Shown here piece by piece: positions 52,370 through 60,406 of a stretch of 64,000 nt of DNA (positions within the stretch are counted from its first letter, which is position 1; each line of letters starts with the position of its first letter). The stretch comes from Micromonospora arborensis (lineage in GTDB: Bacteria; Actinomycetota; Actinomycetes; Mycobacteriales; Micromonosporaceae). The notes beneath the pieces were generated by a model. The model did no database searches. It was not told where the DNA came from and saw only the letters and a list, made by a program, of their open reading frames with translations. Location: positions 1 through 64,000 of the forward strand of contig NZ_PYBV01000024.1 of NCBI RefSeq assembly GCF_003205615.1, read 5' to 3'. The translations under genes were made by a program, and so were the position numbers.

Positions 52370-52753
52370 GTGACGGGCCCGGAGAACACCGAGGAGAAGG
52401 CAGCCGCCTACAACCGCGGTCTCGACGCGGGCCGGATCGAGCAACGTCTGCAGGGGCACGATGAGCACCTCCGGCATATCAATGGTTCGATCGAATCGAT
52501 GACCCAGGCGTTGCGAAGTCTCACCGAGGAGCTTCGCGCCAACGTCACCCTGTTCAGTGCCGGTGTGGTCGCGGATCGCCGGGACGCAAAGGAACGGGAC
52601 AGGATCGCGGAGGTCCGGGTGGAGGAGGCGGACAACGTCGAGTCCCAGAGGACGGTCCGATGGACGGCGTGGCAGCGCTGGTTCGCCGTCGTCGGCGCGA
52701 TCATCCTGGTGGTCAACTTCGGCCTCGGCCTGTACCTCGCCTTCAACCGCTGA
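52370..52753 (+). CDS. Small coiled-coil protein with C-terminal membrane helix
   Basis: A 127-residue protein. A helical, charged N-terminal half (about 20-60; RIEQRLQGHDEHLRHINGSIESMTQALRSL) is followed by a charged stretch and one transmembrane helix near the C-terminus (about 105-125; FAVVGAIILVVNFGLGLYLAF). The layout resembles XhlA-type small phage/hemolysin-associated proteins, though no phage gene is nearby. GTG 52370 gives the full frame. Function unknown; it ends two bases before the convergent methyltransferase stop. Confidence 0.6.
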   Translation: MTGPENTEEKAAAYNRGLDAGRIEQRLQGHDEHLRHINGSIESMTQALRSLTEELRANVTLFSAGVVADRRDAKERDRIAEVRVEEADNVESQRTVRWTAWQRWFAVVGAIILVVNFGLGLYLAFNR

Positions 52754-52754
52754 C

Positions 52755-53432
52755 TCAACCGGCTCTGGCCAGCAGGAACGCCTGATCGTCGCGCTCGGTG
52801 CCCCGAGCCCGTCGCACCAGGCGGCACTCCTCCCGCAGACCGGCGGCCGCGATTTCGGCGGCGACCTGGTCCACGGCGTAATGGTGTCGCTCAAGGTGGA
52901 TCTCGTGGCCGAAGCGGCGGTACGCCGCCGACAGGTCACGCGTACCCTCGCCGGCCTGGAATCCGACGAGCAGGTGGCCGGTTGGGCGTAGGACCCGGGC
53001 CGCCTCCGCGAAGATGCGGGCCTGCCCGGCGGGAGGTGTGTGGATGGTGGAATACCACAGGAGCACGCCGGCGAACTGGTCGTCCGGGTAGGGGAGGGCG
53101 GTCAACGAGCCCACCGTGCACATCAGGTCCGGGTGGTCGCGTCGGGCCATGGCGATCATGCCCGGAGACAGATCGAGGCCCTGCACCTGACACCCGCGCT
53201 GGGCGAGGTACCTGCTCATCCGGCCGGGGCCGCACCCCGCATCGAGGACTCGGGCGTCGCCTCTGGACGTCACCGCCTCAACAAAGGCGTCGATCATGGC
53301 GAGGTCGAGGGGTGCCTCGGCGCGCGTGTCCGGCAGTTTGTTGGCGTAGGCCTCGGCCACCGTGTCGTAGGCACGTCGCACACCGCGGAAGTCGAGCGGC
53401 TCTGCGGGCGAGGAGATCACGAGCCGCATCAT
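52755..53432 (-). CDS. Class I SAM-dependent methyltransferase
   Basis: A 225-residue methyltransferase: VLDAGCGPGRMSRYLAQRG (motif I, about 65-83), GLDLSPGMI (motif II Asp), and GTRD and HYAVDQ later. It belongs to the Methyltransf_11/25 group of small-molecule enzymes. ATG 53432 overlaps the stop of the deazaflavin-type gene upstream (ATGA), so they form a two-gene operon. Substrate not predictable. Confidence 0.87.
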   Translation of the reverse strand: MMRLVISSPAEPLDFRGVRRAYDTVAEAYANKLPDTRAEAPLDLAMIDAFVEAVTSRGDARVLDAGCGPGRMSRYLAQRGCQVQGLDLSPGMIAMARRDHPDLMCTVGSLTALPYPDDQFAGVLLWYSTIHTPPAGQARIFAEAARVLRPTGHLLVGFQAGEGTRDLSAAYRRFGHEIHLERHHYAVDQVAAEIAAAGLREECRLVRRARGTERDDQAFLLARAG

Positions 53433-53917
53433 TGCACCGCCGAGGCACCACCCGGTCTGGGCTCCAGCACCACCACCGTGGTTTCGGACGACCTTCGCGC
53501 CGCGTGGGCGTCGAAGTTCGCGTCGGACTCGCTCCACCGTGGCCACAGTCGCAACCGCTCGTCGTCGGTGGCGGCGCGACCGCGGACCAGCCGCGGCCCG
53601 CCGACCACGTCGACGGACGCGTCCGGATGCGCCTGCAGGTTGAGCCACCAGGCGGGCTGGCCCTCACCCCACCCGTTCATCGCCACGGTGACCAGGTTCG
53701 GGCCATCCTCGAAGTACGCGACGATGACGCTTCGCTGCTGCCCGGTCCGACGACCGGTAGTGGTCAGCCGCAGCGCACCCCAGCGATTACTGCGTGGCTG
53801 CCACAGCCCGACCCGACTGCCGGAGACCTTGTACAGGCCCCGGTGCACCGACCAGGCCAGGCGGATGAACCAACGCGGCGGGAGCCACGGTGCCTTCGCC
53901 GTCTGACCGTCCGACAT
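53429..53917 (-). CDS. Nitroreductase/deazaflavin-dependent (DUF385) protein
   Basis: A 162-residue split-barrel protein of the F420-dependent Ddn/DUF385 type: LRLTTTGRRTGQQRSVIVAYFEDG, then NGWGEGQPAWWLNLQAHPDASVDV are family hallmarks. Members bind F420 and reduce quinones or nitro compounds. GGGAGG lies before ATG 53917; the frame is open to 54319 but without a comparable site. It is co-transcribed with the methyltransferase and fits an F420-using actinomycete. Confidence 0.87.
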   Translation of the reverse strand: MSDGQTAKAPWLPPRWFIRLAWSVHRGLYKVSGSRVGLWQPRSNRWGALRLTTTGRRTGQQRSVIVAYFEDGPNLVTVAMNGWGEGQPAWWLNLQAHPDASVDVVGGPRLVRGRAATDDERLRLWPRWSESDANFDAHAARRSSETTVVVLEPRPGGASAVQ

Positions 53918-54036
53918 GATCGCCTCCCACCTGGACTGATAACTCAGTCTGCGGGTGTGCGCGCGCCCGGTGTCCTGCTGTCCTTGATCCGACCCAAGAC
54001 TGGGCCGTTCGATGGACCCCCGTACACCGCCGCCTC

Positions 54037-54801
54037 CTACCGCTGCCAGGCGTCGAGGGTCTTTGCACCGTCGCGGACAATCCGGTCCAGGAGGGTGGGA
54101 TCGCCGCTGCTGCCCTCCCACCCCTGGTCGTCGAAGACCGTCACGGCGTTGCCGACACGCGCCACCGCGATCTGGCTGGACCCGTTGCCGCCGGTGCGTG
54201 TCCCGTTCAGGTTCGCATAGGGCCACGTCCGGGTCACCAGCAGCGCCTCGTCGCCGACGCCGGGCAGGGTTTGACTCTTGACGGTGGTGGAGTTCTCGAG
54301 TTGCGTGTAGGAGGGACACGCCTCCACGGCGGTGCGGACGCGTGCCAGGTACGCCGAGGCGCCGTCACCGTCGAAGGTGAAGATGGTTTGGTGGATCATC
54401 CCCTGCGGCGTATTGCCCTCGTTGTCGCCGGGCTTCTTGTAGGTGACGGTCATCGCGGCGCTCGCGGTCACCTGTCGGCCTCCGCTGCCGAACTCGTTGG
54501 CACACAGCTTCGGCAGGGCCTCCTCGACGGCCGTCGCACGTCGTGGAGACTTCCGTAGCTCGGACGGCAACTCGATGAAGGCTGACGTCGGGATTGTCGC
54601 CGGGGTGCTCGCGCTCGGCGACGGTGACCCGGTCGGATCCACCGCTGCCGCCGCGGTCGTCGGCGCCGGGGTCGACGAGGCCGAGTCGGACGGGTCCGAG
54701 GTAGCGGTGCAGGCGGTGGCGACAGCGATGGTGCCCAGCAGCGGGACCAGCACCAGCAGGTTTCGCATACGGGCGGGCTGTGGCGGTGCGTATCGGCTCA
54801 T
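54037..54801 (-). CDS. Secreted lipoprotein of unknown function
   Basis: A 254-residue lipoprotein. The signal peptide ends VATAC (Cys31), then a Ser/Pro/Thr/Ala-rich linker (about 32-70) leads to a globular domain with Cys residues in LCANEFG and ACPSY and a WEGSSGDP stretch. The domain layout matches uncharacterised actinobacterial lipoproteins of the sensor/PknH-like kind, but I do not assign a family. GAGAGGTGATC precedes ATG 54801. Confidence 0.75.
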   Translation of the reverse strand: MSRYAPPQPARMRNLLVLVPLLGTIAVATACTATSDPSDSASSTPAPTTAAAAVDPTGSPSPSASTPATIPTSAFIELPSELRKSPRRATAVEEALPKLCANEFGSGGRQVTASAAMTVTYKKPGDNEGNTPQGMIHQTIFTFDGDGASAYLARVRTAVEACPSYTQLENSTTVKSQTLPGVGDEALLVTRTWPYANLNGTRTGGNGSSQIAVARVGNAVTVFDDQGWEGSSGDPTLLDRIVRDGAKTLDAWQR

Positions 54802-54976
54802 GATCACCTCTCGTCGATATTCGAGAGGTTCCCTGTGGTGAGCCGGCCCAAACGACAATGCGCAGCGCCGGACGCCGACCGGACCCACGGGATCGCGGTC
54901 GCGCCTACGGTCGGCGCATCGAGCCGCCAGCATCCGCCCGGACGAGGTGCGGCGAGTTGGCTGCTGCTGCGCAGGA

Positions 54977-55339
54977 TCAGCGGGTCTTCTTCGTCGCCCG
55001 CTTTCGGGGCGGCGTCAACAGGTCGGCGATCTGTGCGATCGCGGCCGGCACCAGGCGGTAGTACGCCCAGACCCCCCGCTTGTCGCGTTCGAGTAGGCCA
55101 GCCTCGGTGAGAATTCGAAGGTGATGACTCACCGTCGGCTGGGAGAGGTTGAGCGCCCCGGTGAGGTCACTGACGGATGCCTCACCTTCCGGCGCGGACT
55201 GGATCAGGCTGAGCAGACGCAGTCGAGCCGGGTCGGCGAATGCCTTCAGCACTCCCGCAAGTCGCTCGGCATCGGCCCGCTTGATTGGATCGCCGGTGAG
55301 CGGCGAGATCGCAGGCATGGCAGTTTTCGCAGTTCCCAC
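54977..55339 (-). CDS. ArsR/SmtB-family transcriptional regulator
   Basis: A 120-residue ArsR repressor. The winged helix is LTGALNLSQPTVSHHLRILTEAGLLERDKRGVWAYYRL (about 59-96), followed by a basic tail (PPRKRATKKTR). There is no CxC metal motif in the recognition region, so it may respond to something other than arsenite-type metals. GTG 55339 has AGGA upstream; ATG 55318 is the alternative. TATCG (55346-55350) and CGATA (55366-55370) flank its promoter. Confidence 0.85.
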   Translation of the reverse strand: MGTAKTAMPAISPLTGDPIKRADAERLAGVLKAFADPARLRLLSLIQSAPEGEASVSDLTGALNLSQPTVSHHLRILTEAGLLERDKRGVWAYYRLVPAAIAQIADLLTPPRKRATKKTR

Positions 55340-55466
55340 GCGTCCTATCGTTACACCAACACCATCGATAAGCCGGTAGAACCGGCATCAATACTCCAAT
55401 GGCGTCCGTATGGCTGACCGGGACGACCGAACGTGAGCAATTCTTCGACGTCCGTGGTGGCGGACC

Positions 55467-55500
55467 GGCCGTGTGGGGCCTCGCGAAGCCCCACACGGCC
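55467..55500. terminator. Perfect hairpin terminator of GH10 gene
   Basis: GGCCGTGTGGGGC (55467-55479) and GCCCCACACGGCC (55488-55500) form a perfect 13-bp stem with an 8-nt loop, 43 bp downstream of the minus-strand GH10 stop. Confidence 0.7.
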
Positions 55501-55542
55501 GCACGGCTGAATCCGCGCCGCCGGATCAGCCGAGTCCACTGG

Positions 55543-56736
55543 TCAGCGGCGGGGTTTGGGGGTGATCCGCGGCAGGACGTACGGCGGCCCAGCGAAGATC
55601 AGGTCGGACTTCAGTTCGTGGTACGCCCGCTTGGGCTGGTAGTTCTCGTCGTAGATCGTGGCCAGGCCCTCCAGTGGGTCGTCGAACCAGCCCGGCACCC
55701 AGGAGTGGTTGTCGCTGAACCCCCAGACCGTGTACGACAGGCAGCTGCGGACGGCGAGGCACGCCTTCATCAGCACGCTGAAGTTGGCGGCCGACGCCTG
55801 CAACCGGGGGTTGATCTCCTCCGAGTTGCCGGCCTGGACCGCCGCCGTCATCTGACTGCGGACGTCGACCTCGGTGAACGCGGTGGCGACGCCGAGCCCA
55901 CTGAACTTCTTCAGCGCGGCGGTCACCTGGAGGGTGTCGTAGTTGCCGTACTGGGTGCCCAGGTGGCCCTGGGAGCCGACGCCGTCGATCGGGACACCCT
56001 GGGCGCGCAGGCCCTTGGTCATGTCGTAGACGAACTGGGTCTTGTCGTCGGCCGGGTTGCCCGAGCCGAATGCCTCGATGTTGTAGTCGTTGTAGAACAG
56101 CAGTGCCTTCGGGTCGGCGGCTCGGGCCCACCGGAACGCGTCGGCGATGTAGCCGGGTCCGAGATTCTCCGCCCAGAAGCCCTTGTAGTGCAGGGTCGAC
56201 GGGGTGTCCCACGGGTCGCTGACCGCCTCGTTGACCACGTCCCACTGCCAGATCTTGCCCTTGTAGCGGTTGACGACGGTGGTGATGTGCTTGCGCAGCA
56301 GGTCGCGCAGCTCCTGCTTGCTGATGGACCCGTCGGCGACGCCACTGGTCAGCCAGCCGGGCAGCTGGTTGTGCCAGACCAGCACGTGGCCGCGCACGCT
56401 CTGCCGGTTGCGCTTGGCGAACTCGACAGTTTGGTCGGCCGGCGCCCAGTTGTAGGCGCCGCGGGTGGGCTCCAGACTCTCCCACTTCATCGCGTTCTCG
56501 GCGGTGACCGAGGAAAACTCGGAGGCGGCCAGCCTGCGGTACTGCGGGTCGCTGGCGTCGTTGAGGGCATCAATGCTCACCGCGGTGCCGACCTGGAGGC
56601 CGTGGCGCAGGCCGAGGGCGGCGAGGCTCTGCGCCGTGGGGTCGTACGGTCGGCTCGCGGTGGCCGGCACAGTGTTCAGCGCCGCGACGGTCGCGACGGC
56701 GACCACCCCGACGGTCGTCCACTGTCTCAGCTTCAT
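55543..56736 (-). CDS. Secreted GH10 endo-xylanase, single-domain
   Basis: A 397-residue xylanase. The signal peptide (about 1-27, VPATA end) precedes one GH10 barrel (about 45-385): ENAMKWESLEP, HVLVWHNQLPGW, acid/base Glu in WDVVNEAV and nucleophile Glu in TEVDVR; WGFSDNHSW closes the barrel. It cleaves the xylan backbone outside the cell. Unlike the xylanase at the window start it has no carbohydrate-binding module. ATG 56736 has AAGGTAGG upstream. It is far from the other glycan genes and has its own promoter region. Confidence 0.93.
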   Translation of the reverse strand: MKLRQWTTVGVVAVATVAALNTVPATASRPYDPTAQSLAALGLRHGLQVGTAVSIDALNDASDPQYRRLAASEFSSVTAENAMKWESLEPTRGAYNWAPADQTVEFAKRNRQSVRGHVLVWHNQLPGWLTSGVADGSISKQELRDLLRKHITTVVNRYKGKIWQWDVVNEAVSDPWDTPSTLHYKGFWAENLGPGYIADAFRWARAADPKALLFYNDYNIEAFGSGNPADDKTQFVYDMTKGLRAQGVPIDGVGSQGHLGTQYGNYDTLQVTAALKKFSGLGVATAFTEVDVRSQMTAAVQAGNSEEINPRLQASAANFSVLMKACLAVRSCLSYTVWGFSDNHSWVPGWFDDPLEGLATIYDENYQPKRAYHELKSDLIFAGPPYVLPRITPKPRR

Positions 56737-56755
56737 CTGCCTACCTTTCACATCA

Positions 56756-56773
56756 TCGATAGACGTTAGTCGA
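56756..56773 (-). promoter_or_regulatory. Candidate operator upstream of GH10 gene
   Basis: TCGATAGACGTTAGTCGA is centred on ACGT and symmetric at 12 of 18 positions, 20 bp before the xylanase start. It shares the CGATAG core with the elements before the CUT2 operon. The 301-bp gap 56737-57037 is otherwise fairly AT-rich near 56880-56950 and holds no gene. Confidence 0.3.
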
Positions 56774-57037
56774 TCAAGAAGGTGCGGGTCCGGCTGCTGG
56801 CGGGTGGGAGCGGAGTGTGGCGCCCGGGTTTGGTCTGCTCGTCCGTGGCGCTGGTAGTTCCGGCCGGAACCGGAAACTTGCTCGAAACGTTAAGGCCGTC
56901 GATGTCTGGGCGTCAATGGGGAAAACTTCCGGAAATTGCTCCTGTGAGCTGGGTAGCCCCACGCGTTGCGCGCCCGAAACTTTCGAAGCCCCGCAGCCTG
57001 CTGCCGCCTTCCAGGTCGACCCGATACCGTGGCGCGC

Positions 57038-57814
57038 ATGATCGAGCAGCGCACGCAGGCCTACCTTGAGGCGGTCGACAGGGCGCTGCCCGGCTACGTG
57101 ACCGCCCTGTATGTGGTGGGGTCCGCCGCACTCGGCGCGTGGCAGCCCAACGTGAGCGACGTCGACACGGTGATCCTGACGTCACGGCCGGCCAGCATCG
57201 ACGACCTCGCCGCACTCGCGGCGGTCCACGCCAGGATGCCGGCGTCACCCCACCTAGACGGGGTCTACCTGGAACCGGCGATGGCGCGATCCTGGCCGAG
57301 CGACAAACAAGTCGTACCGTTCGTCGTCAACGGTGAGTTCAGGACGGCCAGGCCCTGCGGAGAGCTCAACCCGGTGCTGTGGTTGACCTTGCAGCGGTAC
57401 GGCATCCCCGTACGCGGTCCAGCCACGGCCGCGCTGGGTGTGCGCGTCGATCCGGAGGCGCTGCGGCGCTACAACCTGACAAACCTGCGGGAATACTGGC
57501 AGTCGGCGGTCGCGACGTTTCCGTCAGCGCTCGCCGGTGTCGCCCCGGACGAGGTCATGGACGCCGAAACGGTCTGCTGGTTCGTGCTCGGGCCACCGCG
57601 CCTGCACTACACGCTCGCCCACAGCGACATCATCTCGAAGTCGGCCGCGGGGACGTACCTTGGGCAGCTCTTCCCCGAGTACGCCGCTCTGGCGCAACGA
57701 GCAGTCCGCTGGCGTGCGGGGGAGTCCGAACAGTTCACCGCAGCCGACCTCGCCGTCGCCGGCGACATCGTCGACACGGTCGCCGACGACGCCTGGCGCC
57801 GCTACGGAGACTGA
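57038..57814 (+). CDS. AadA-like nucleotidyltransferase
   Basis: A 258-residue protein. The N-terminal Pol-beta nucleotidyltransferase fold has GSAALGAWQPNVSDVD (about 28-43; the GS and DxD catalytic motif). A helical C-terminal domain of the DUF4111/aminoglycoside adenylyltransferase type follows. Family enzymes transfer AMP to streptomycin/spectinomycin-like hydroxyls, but chromosomal homologues may have other roles. ATG 57038 gives the usual N-terminus (MIEQRTQAYLEAVDRAL). It converges on the PIG-L gene with 10 bp between stops. Confidence 0.82.
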   Translation: MIEQRTQAYLEAVDRALPGYVTALYVVGSAALGAWQPNVSDVDTVILTSRPASIDDLAALAAVHARMPASPHLDGVYLEPAMARSWPSDKQVVPFVVNGEFRTARPCGELNPVLWLTLQRYGIPVRGPATAALGVRVDPEALRRYNLTNLREYWQSAVATFPSALAGVAPDEVMDAETVCWFVLGPPRLHYTLAHSDIISKSAAGTYLGQLFPEYAALAQRAVRWRAGESEQFTAADLAVAGDIVDTVADDAWRRYGD

Positions 57815-57824
57815 TCCAGATCGA

Positions 57825-58655
57825 TCATCGCAGGCCGGCGAAGAGGTCGTCCTCGGGTGTCGGCGCGCCGGTCCGGTCCTGAACCCGAACGAAGGTCTCC
57901 ACACCCATCAGCTCGGTGAACCGCTCCCGGCCCAGTTGCAGGAAGAAGATGTTCTCGGTCTGACTGGCATGGGTGGCCAGCGCGTCGAATTTCTGCCCGC
58001 CGTAGCTGTTCGTGTCGACCCAGGTGGTGATCTCATCATCGGGTAGGCCGAGCAGCGGCTGCGGCTCCGCCGTCGCGTCGGGCTCGGCCCAGTCGACGCC
58101 AAGCTCCTTCATGATCTGCCCGAACTGCTCGAACGCGGTGCGCGGCACGGTGGTCCAGTAGACCTTCGCCGGGATGTCCGTCTGCTCGACCGCGGCCATG
58201 GTGATCCGATGAGCCTGGATGTGGTCCGGGTGGCCGTAGAAACCATTCTCGTCGTACGTGACGACCACATCCGGTCGGTACTGCCGGATCAGCTCCGCGA
58301 GGCGGCCCGCCGCCTCCGCCACCGGCGTCGTCCAGAACGCGCCGGGCTGGTCGTTGGTCGGCCAACCCATCATCCCGGAGTCGGCGTACCCCAGGGTTTC
58401 CAGGTGGCTGACCTTCAACACCGCGCAGCTGGCCTCCAACTCGGCCTGACGCATGGCCACGACAGCGGCCGGGTCGTGCCCCGGGTCACCCGGCTTGACC
58501 CCGCCGGGGCCGTCGCCGCACCGCCCGTCGGTGCAGGTCACCAGCACCGTCGTGATCCCCTCCGCCGCATAGCGGGCAAGGACGCCACCGGTGCTCGTCG
58601 CCTCGTCGTCCGGGTGGGCGTGCACCGCCATCAAGGTCAGAGGTCGCTCAGCCAT
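57825..58655 (-). CDS. PIG-L/LmbE-family deacetylase, mycothiol-amidase-like
   Basis: A 276-residue zinc deacetylase: AHPDDE (about 13-18) and GHPDHIQAH (about 141-149) supply zinc ligands and the catalytic Asp, and TLGYADSGMMGW lies between them. This group includes MshB and Mca of mycothiol biosynthesis/detoxification and LmbE-like enzymes. The length and the TCTDGRCGDG insert do not allow a firm choice between them. ATG 58655 begins the domain. Confidence 0.82.
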   Translation of the reverse strand: MAERPLTLMAVHAHPDDEATSTGGVLARYAAEGITTVLVTCTDGRCGDGPGGVKPGDPGHDPAAVVAMRQAELEASCAVLKVSHLETLGYADSGMMGWPTNDQPGAFWTTPVAEAAGRLAELIRQYRPDVVVTYDENGFYGHPDHIQAHRITMAAVEQTDIPAKVYWTTVPRTAFEQFGQIMKELGVDWAEPDATAEPQPLLGLPDDEITTWVDTNSYGGQKFDALATHASQTENIFFLQLGRERFTELMGVETFVRVQDRTGAPTPEDDLFAGLR

Positions 58656-58847
58656 GCCATCACCCTACGGGCGTTGCCCGCCGTGAGTCGTAGAGGGCGG
58701 GGTAGTGACCTGACCGGCGGAACGCATCCTAGCCAGCTCGGGATCGCGCGGTGCCGATCACGTGCAAACCGCGATCGGCAGCGCTGCGGCTCCCTACATT
58801 GGGCGTAGCCAGCACATCCGAGAGGTTGGGGCGCGAGGAGAAGGTCA

Positions 58848-59759
58848 ATGGCGGGGGCGCAAGCGAAGGCGCCGTTCGGCGACGTGCGACAAGTCGACGC
58901 CGGGGTCCTGAACATCGGGTACGTCGACGCCGGGCCGGCCGACGGCGCCGCCGTGATCCTCCTGCACGGCTGGCCGTACGACATCCACAGCTTCGTCGAC
59001 GTCGTGCCGGTGCTCACCGCCGCCGGCCACCGGGTCGTGGTGCCGTACCTACGTGGCTACGGCACGACCCGATTCCTCTCCGACGACACCATGCGCAACG
59101 GCGAGCCGGCGGCCGTGGGGCTCGACCTCATCGCCCTCATGGACGCCCTGAAGATCGACACTGCGAAGCTCGCCGGGTTCGACTGGGGTGCGCGTACGGC
59201 CGACGTCGTGGCCGCCCTGTGGCCCGAGCGCTGCCGTGGGTTGGTTTCGGTGAGTGGCTACCTGATCGACGGTCAGGCGTCGGGCAAGGTGCCGCTGCCG
59301 CCAAAGGCGGAGCTGGCGTGGTGGTATCAGTACTACTTCGCCACCGAACGCGGCCGGGACGGGTACGACAAGAACCGGCGTGACTTCGCCCGGCTGATCT
59401 GGCAGACCGCGTCCCCGAAGTGGTCGTTCGACGATGCCACCTTCGAGCGCAGCGCGGCCGCGTTCGACAACCCCGACCACGTCGACGTCGTGATCCACAA
59501 CTACCGGTGGCGGCTGGCCCTGGCCTCCGGCGAGTCGCAGTACGACGAGGTGGAGAAGCGCCTGGCCGCGAAGCCGAAGATCACGGTGCCCAGCATCTCC
59601 CTGGAAGGCGATGCCAACGGCGCTCCCCACCTGGAGCCCAGCGTCTACGGCAAACAGTTCGCCGGGCAGTACGAGCACCGGACCGTCGGCGGCGGTGTCG
59701 GGCACAACCTGCCCCAGGAGGCGCCCCAGGCATTCGCGGACGCCGTGCTGGAGGTCTGA
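58848..59759 (+). CDS. Alpha/beta hydrolase, epoxide hydrolase/dehalogenase-like
   Basis: A 303-residue hydrolase. HGWPYD forms the oxyanion hole, the nucleophile is an Asp (GFDWGAR, Asp112) rather than Ser, and VGHN holds the His. An Asp nucleophile points to epoxide hydrolases and haloalkane dehalogenases. ATG 58848 has GAGGAGAAGG upstream. It stands alone; its stop is 11 bp from the convergent PrfH stop. Confidence 0.85.
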   Translation: MAGAQAKAPFGDVRQVDAGVLNIGYVDAGPADGAAVILLHGWPYDIHSFVDVVPVLTAAGHRVVVPYLRGYGTTRFLSDDTMRNGEPAAVGLDLIALMDALKIDTAKLAGFDWGARTADVVAALWPERCRGLVSVSGYLIDGQASGKVPLPPKAELAWWYQYYFATERGRDGYDKNRRDFARLIWQTASPKWSFDDATFERSAAAFDNPDHVDVVIHNYRWRLALASGESQYDEVEKRLAAKPKITVPSISLEGDANGAPHLEPSVYGKQFAGQYEHRTVGGGVGHNLPQEAPQAFADAVLEV

Positions 59760-59770
59760 CCCGCCCCCCG

Positions 59771-60406
59771 CTACCCGCTGCGGCCCGGTCGCTGCGGCTC
59801 CGGACGTTCCACCCGTACGGGGTCGCCGCGTACCAACTCGTCATGGATGCGCCAGCGGGCGGTGGTGACGGCACGCCGCGCCGCCTCGTCGCCGTGCTCG
59901 ATGCGCTGCCGCAGCAGTTGCAGGGCGATGCGGCGGTTGAGGCTGAACTGCCGCTCCTCATCCACCACGACGACGATGCCGGACGGACGGTGTGTCGCTC
60001 GTACCGCAGTGCTGGCCTTGTTGCGGTGCTGACCACCCGGACCACCGGTACGGCAGGCGACGATGTCGACGTCCGCCTCCACGAAGGTCGTCGGCGGGGC
60101 GTCGCGGTGCGGCGGCTGGGCGGTGACGTACCAGTTCTTTCGACCGGCGCTCGTCCGGTACGGGCTGGGCGCCTGCCAGCACAGCGTGCCGGTCCAGGAG
60201 GCGGCGAACGCTTCGGCACCGCCACCGGAGATCTGGATGAGCACCGATCGGTAGGTGCCGTGCCGGTCACCGGGCACGGCCTGGACCTGCTGGATCGTCA
60301 GACCCCGACCGGTGCCGTCCGCGTTCAGACGGTGCAGCAACTGGGCGAGTGCCCAGGCGCACTCCTGCGGGCCGCGCCCGGCGGACAGCAGCAGGAGCGC
60401 GCTCAC
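59771..60406 (-). CDS. prfH: Peptide chain release factor homologue PrfH
   Basis: A 211-residue protein with the class-I release-factor GGQ domain. RTGGPGGQHRNKASTAVRA (about 117-135) carries the GGQ loop that triggers peptidyl-tRNA hydrolysis, but the codon-reading domain of RF1/RF2 is absent, as in PrfH. GTG 60406 overlaps the rtcB stop (GTGA). Published work on rtcB2-prfH pairs shows that PrfH frees ribosomes whose decoding-centre 16S rRNA has been cut, so RtcB can reseal it; this operon fits that pair. Confidence 0.9.
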   Translation of the reverse strand: MSALLLLSAGRGPQECAWALAQLLHRLNADGTGRGLTIQQVQAVPGDRHGTYRSVLIQISGGGAEAFAASWTGTLCWQAPSPYRTSAGRKNWYVTAQPPHRDAPPTTFVEADVDIVACRTGGPGGQHRNKASTAVRATHRPSGIVVVVDEERQFSLNRRIALQLLRQRIEHGDEAARRAVTTARWRIHDELVRGDPVRVERPEPQRPGRSG

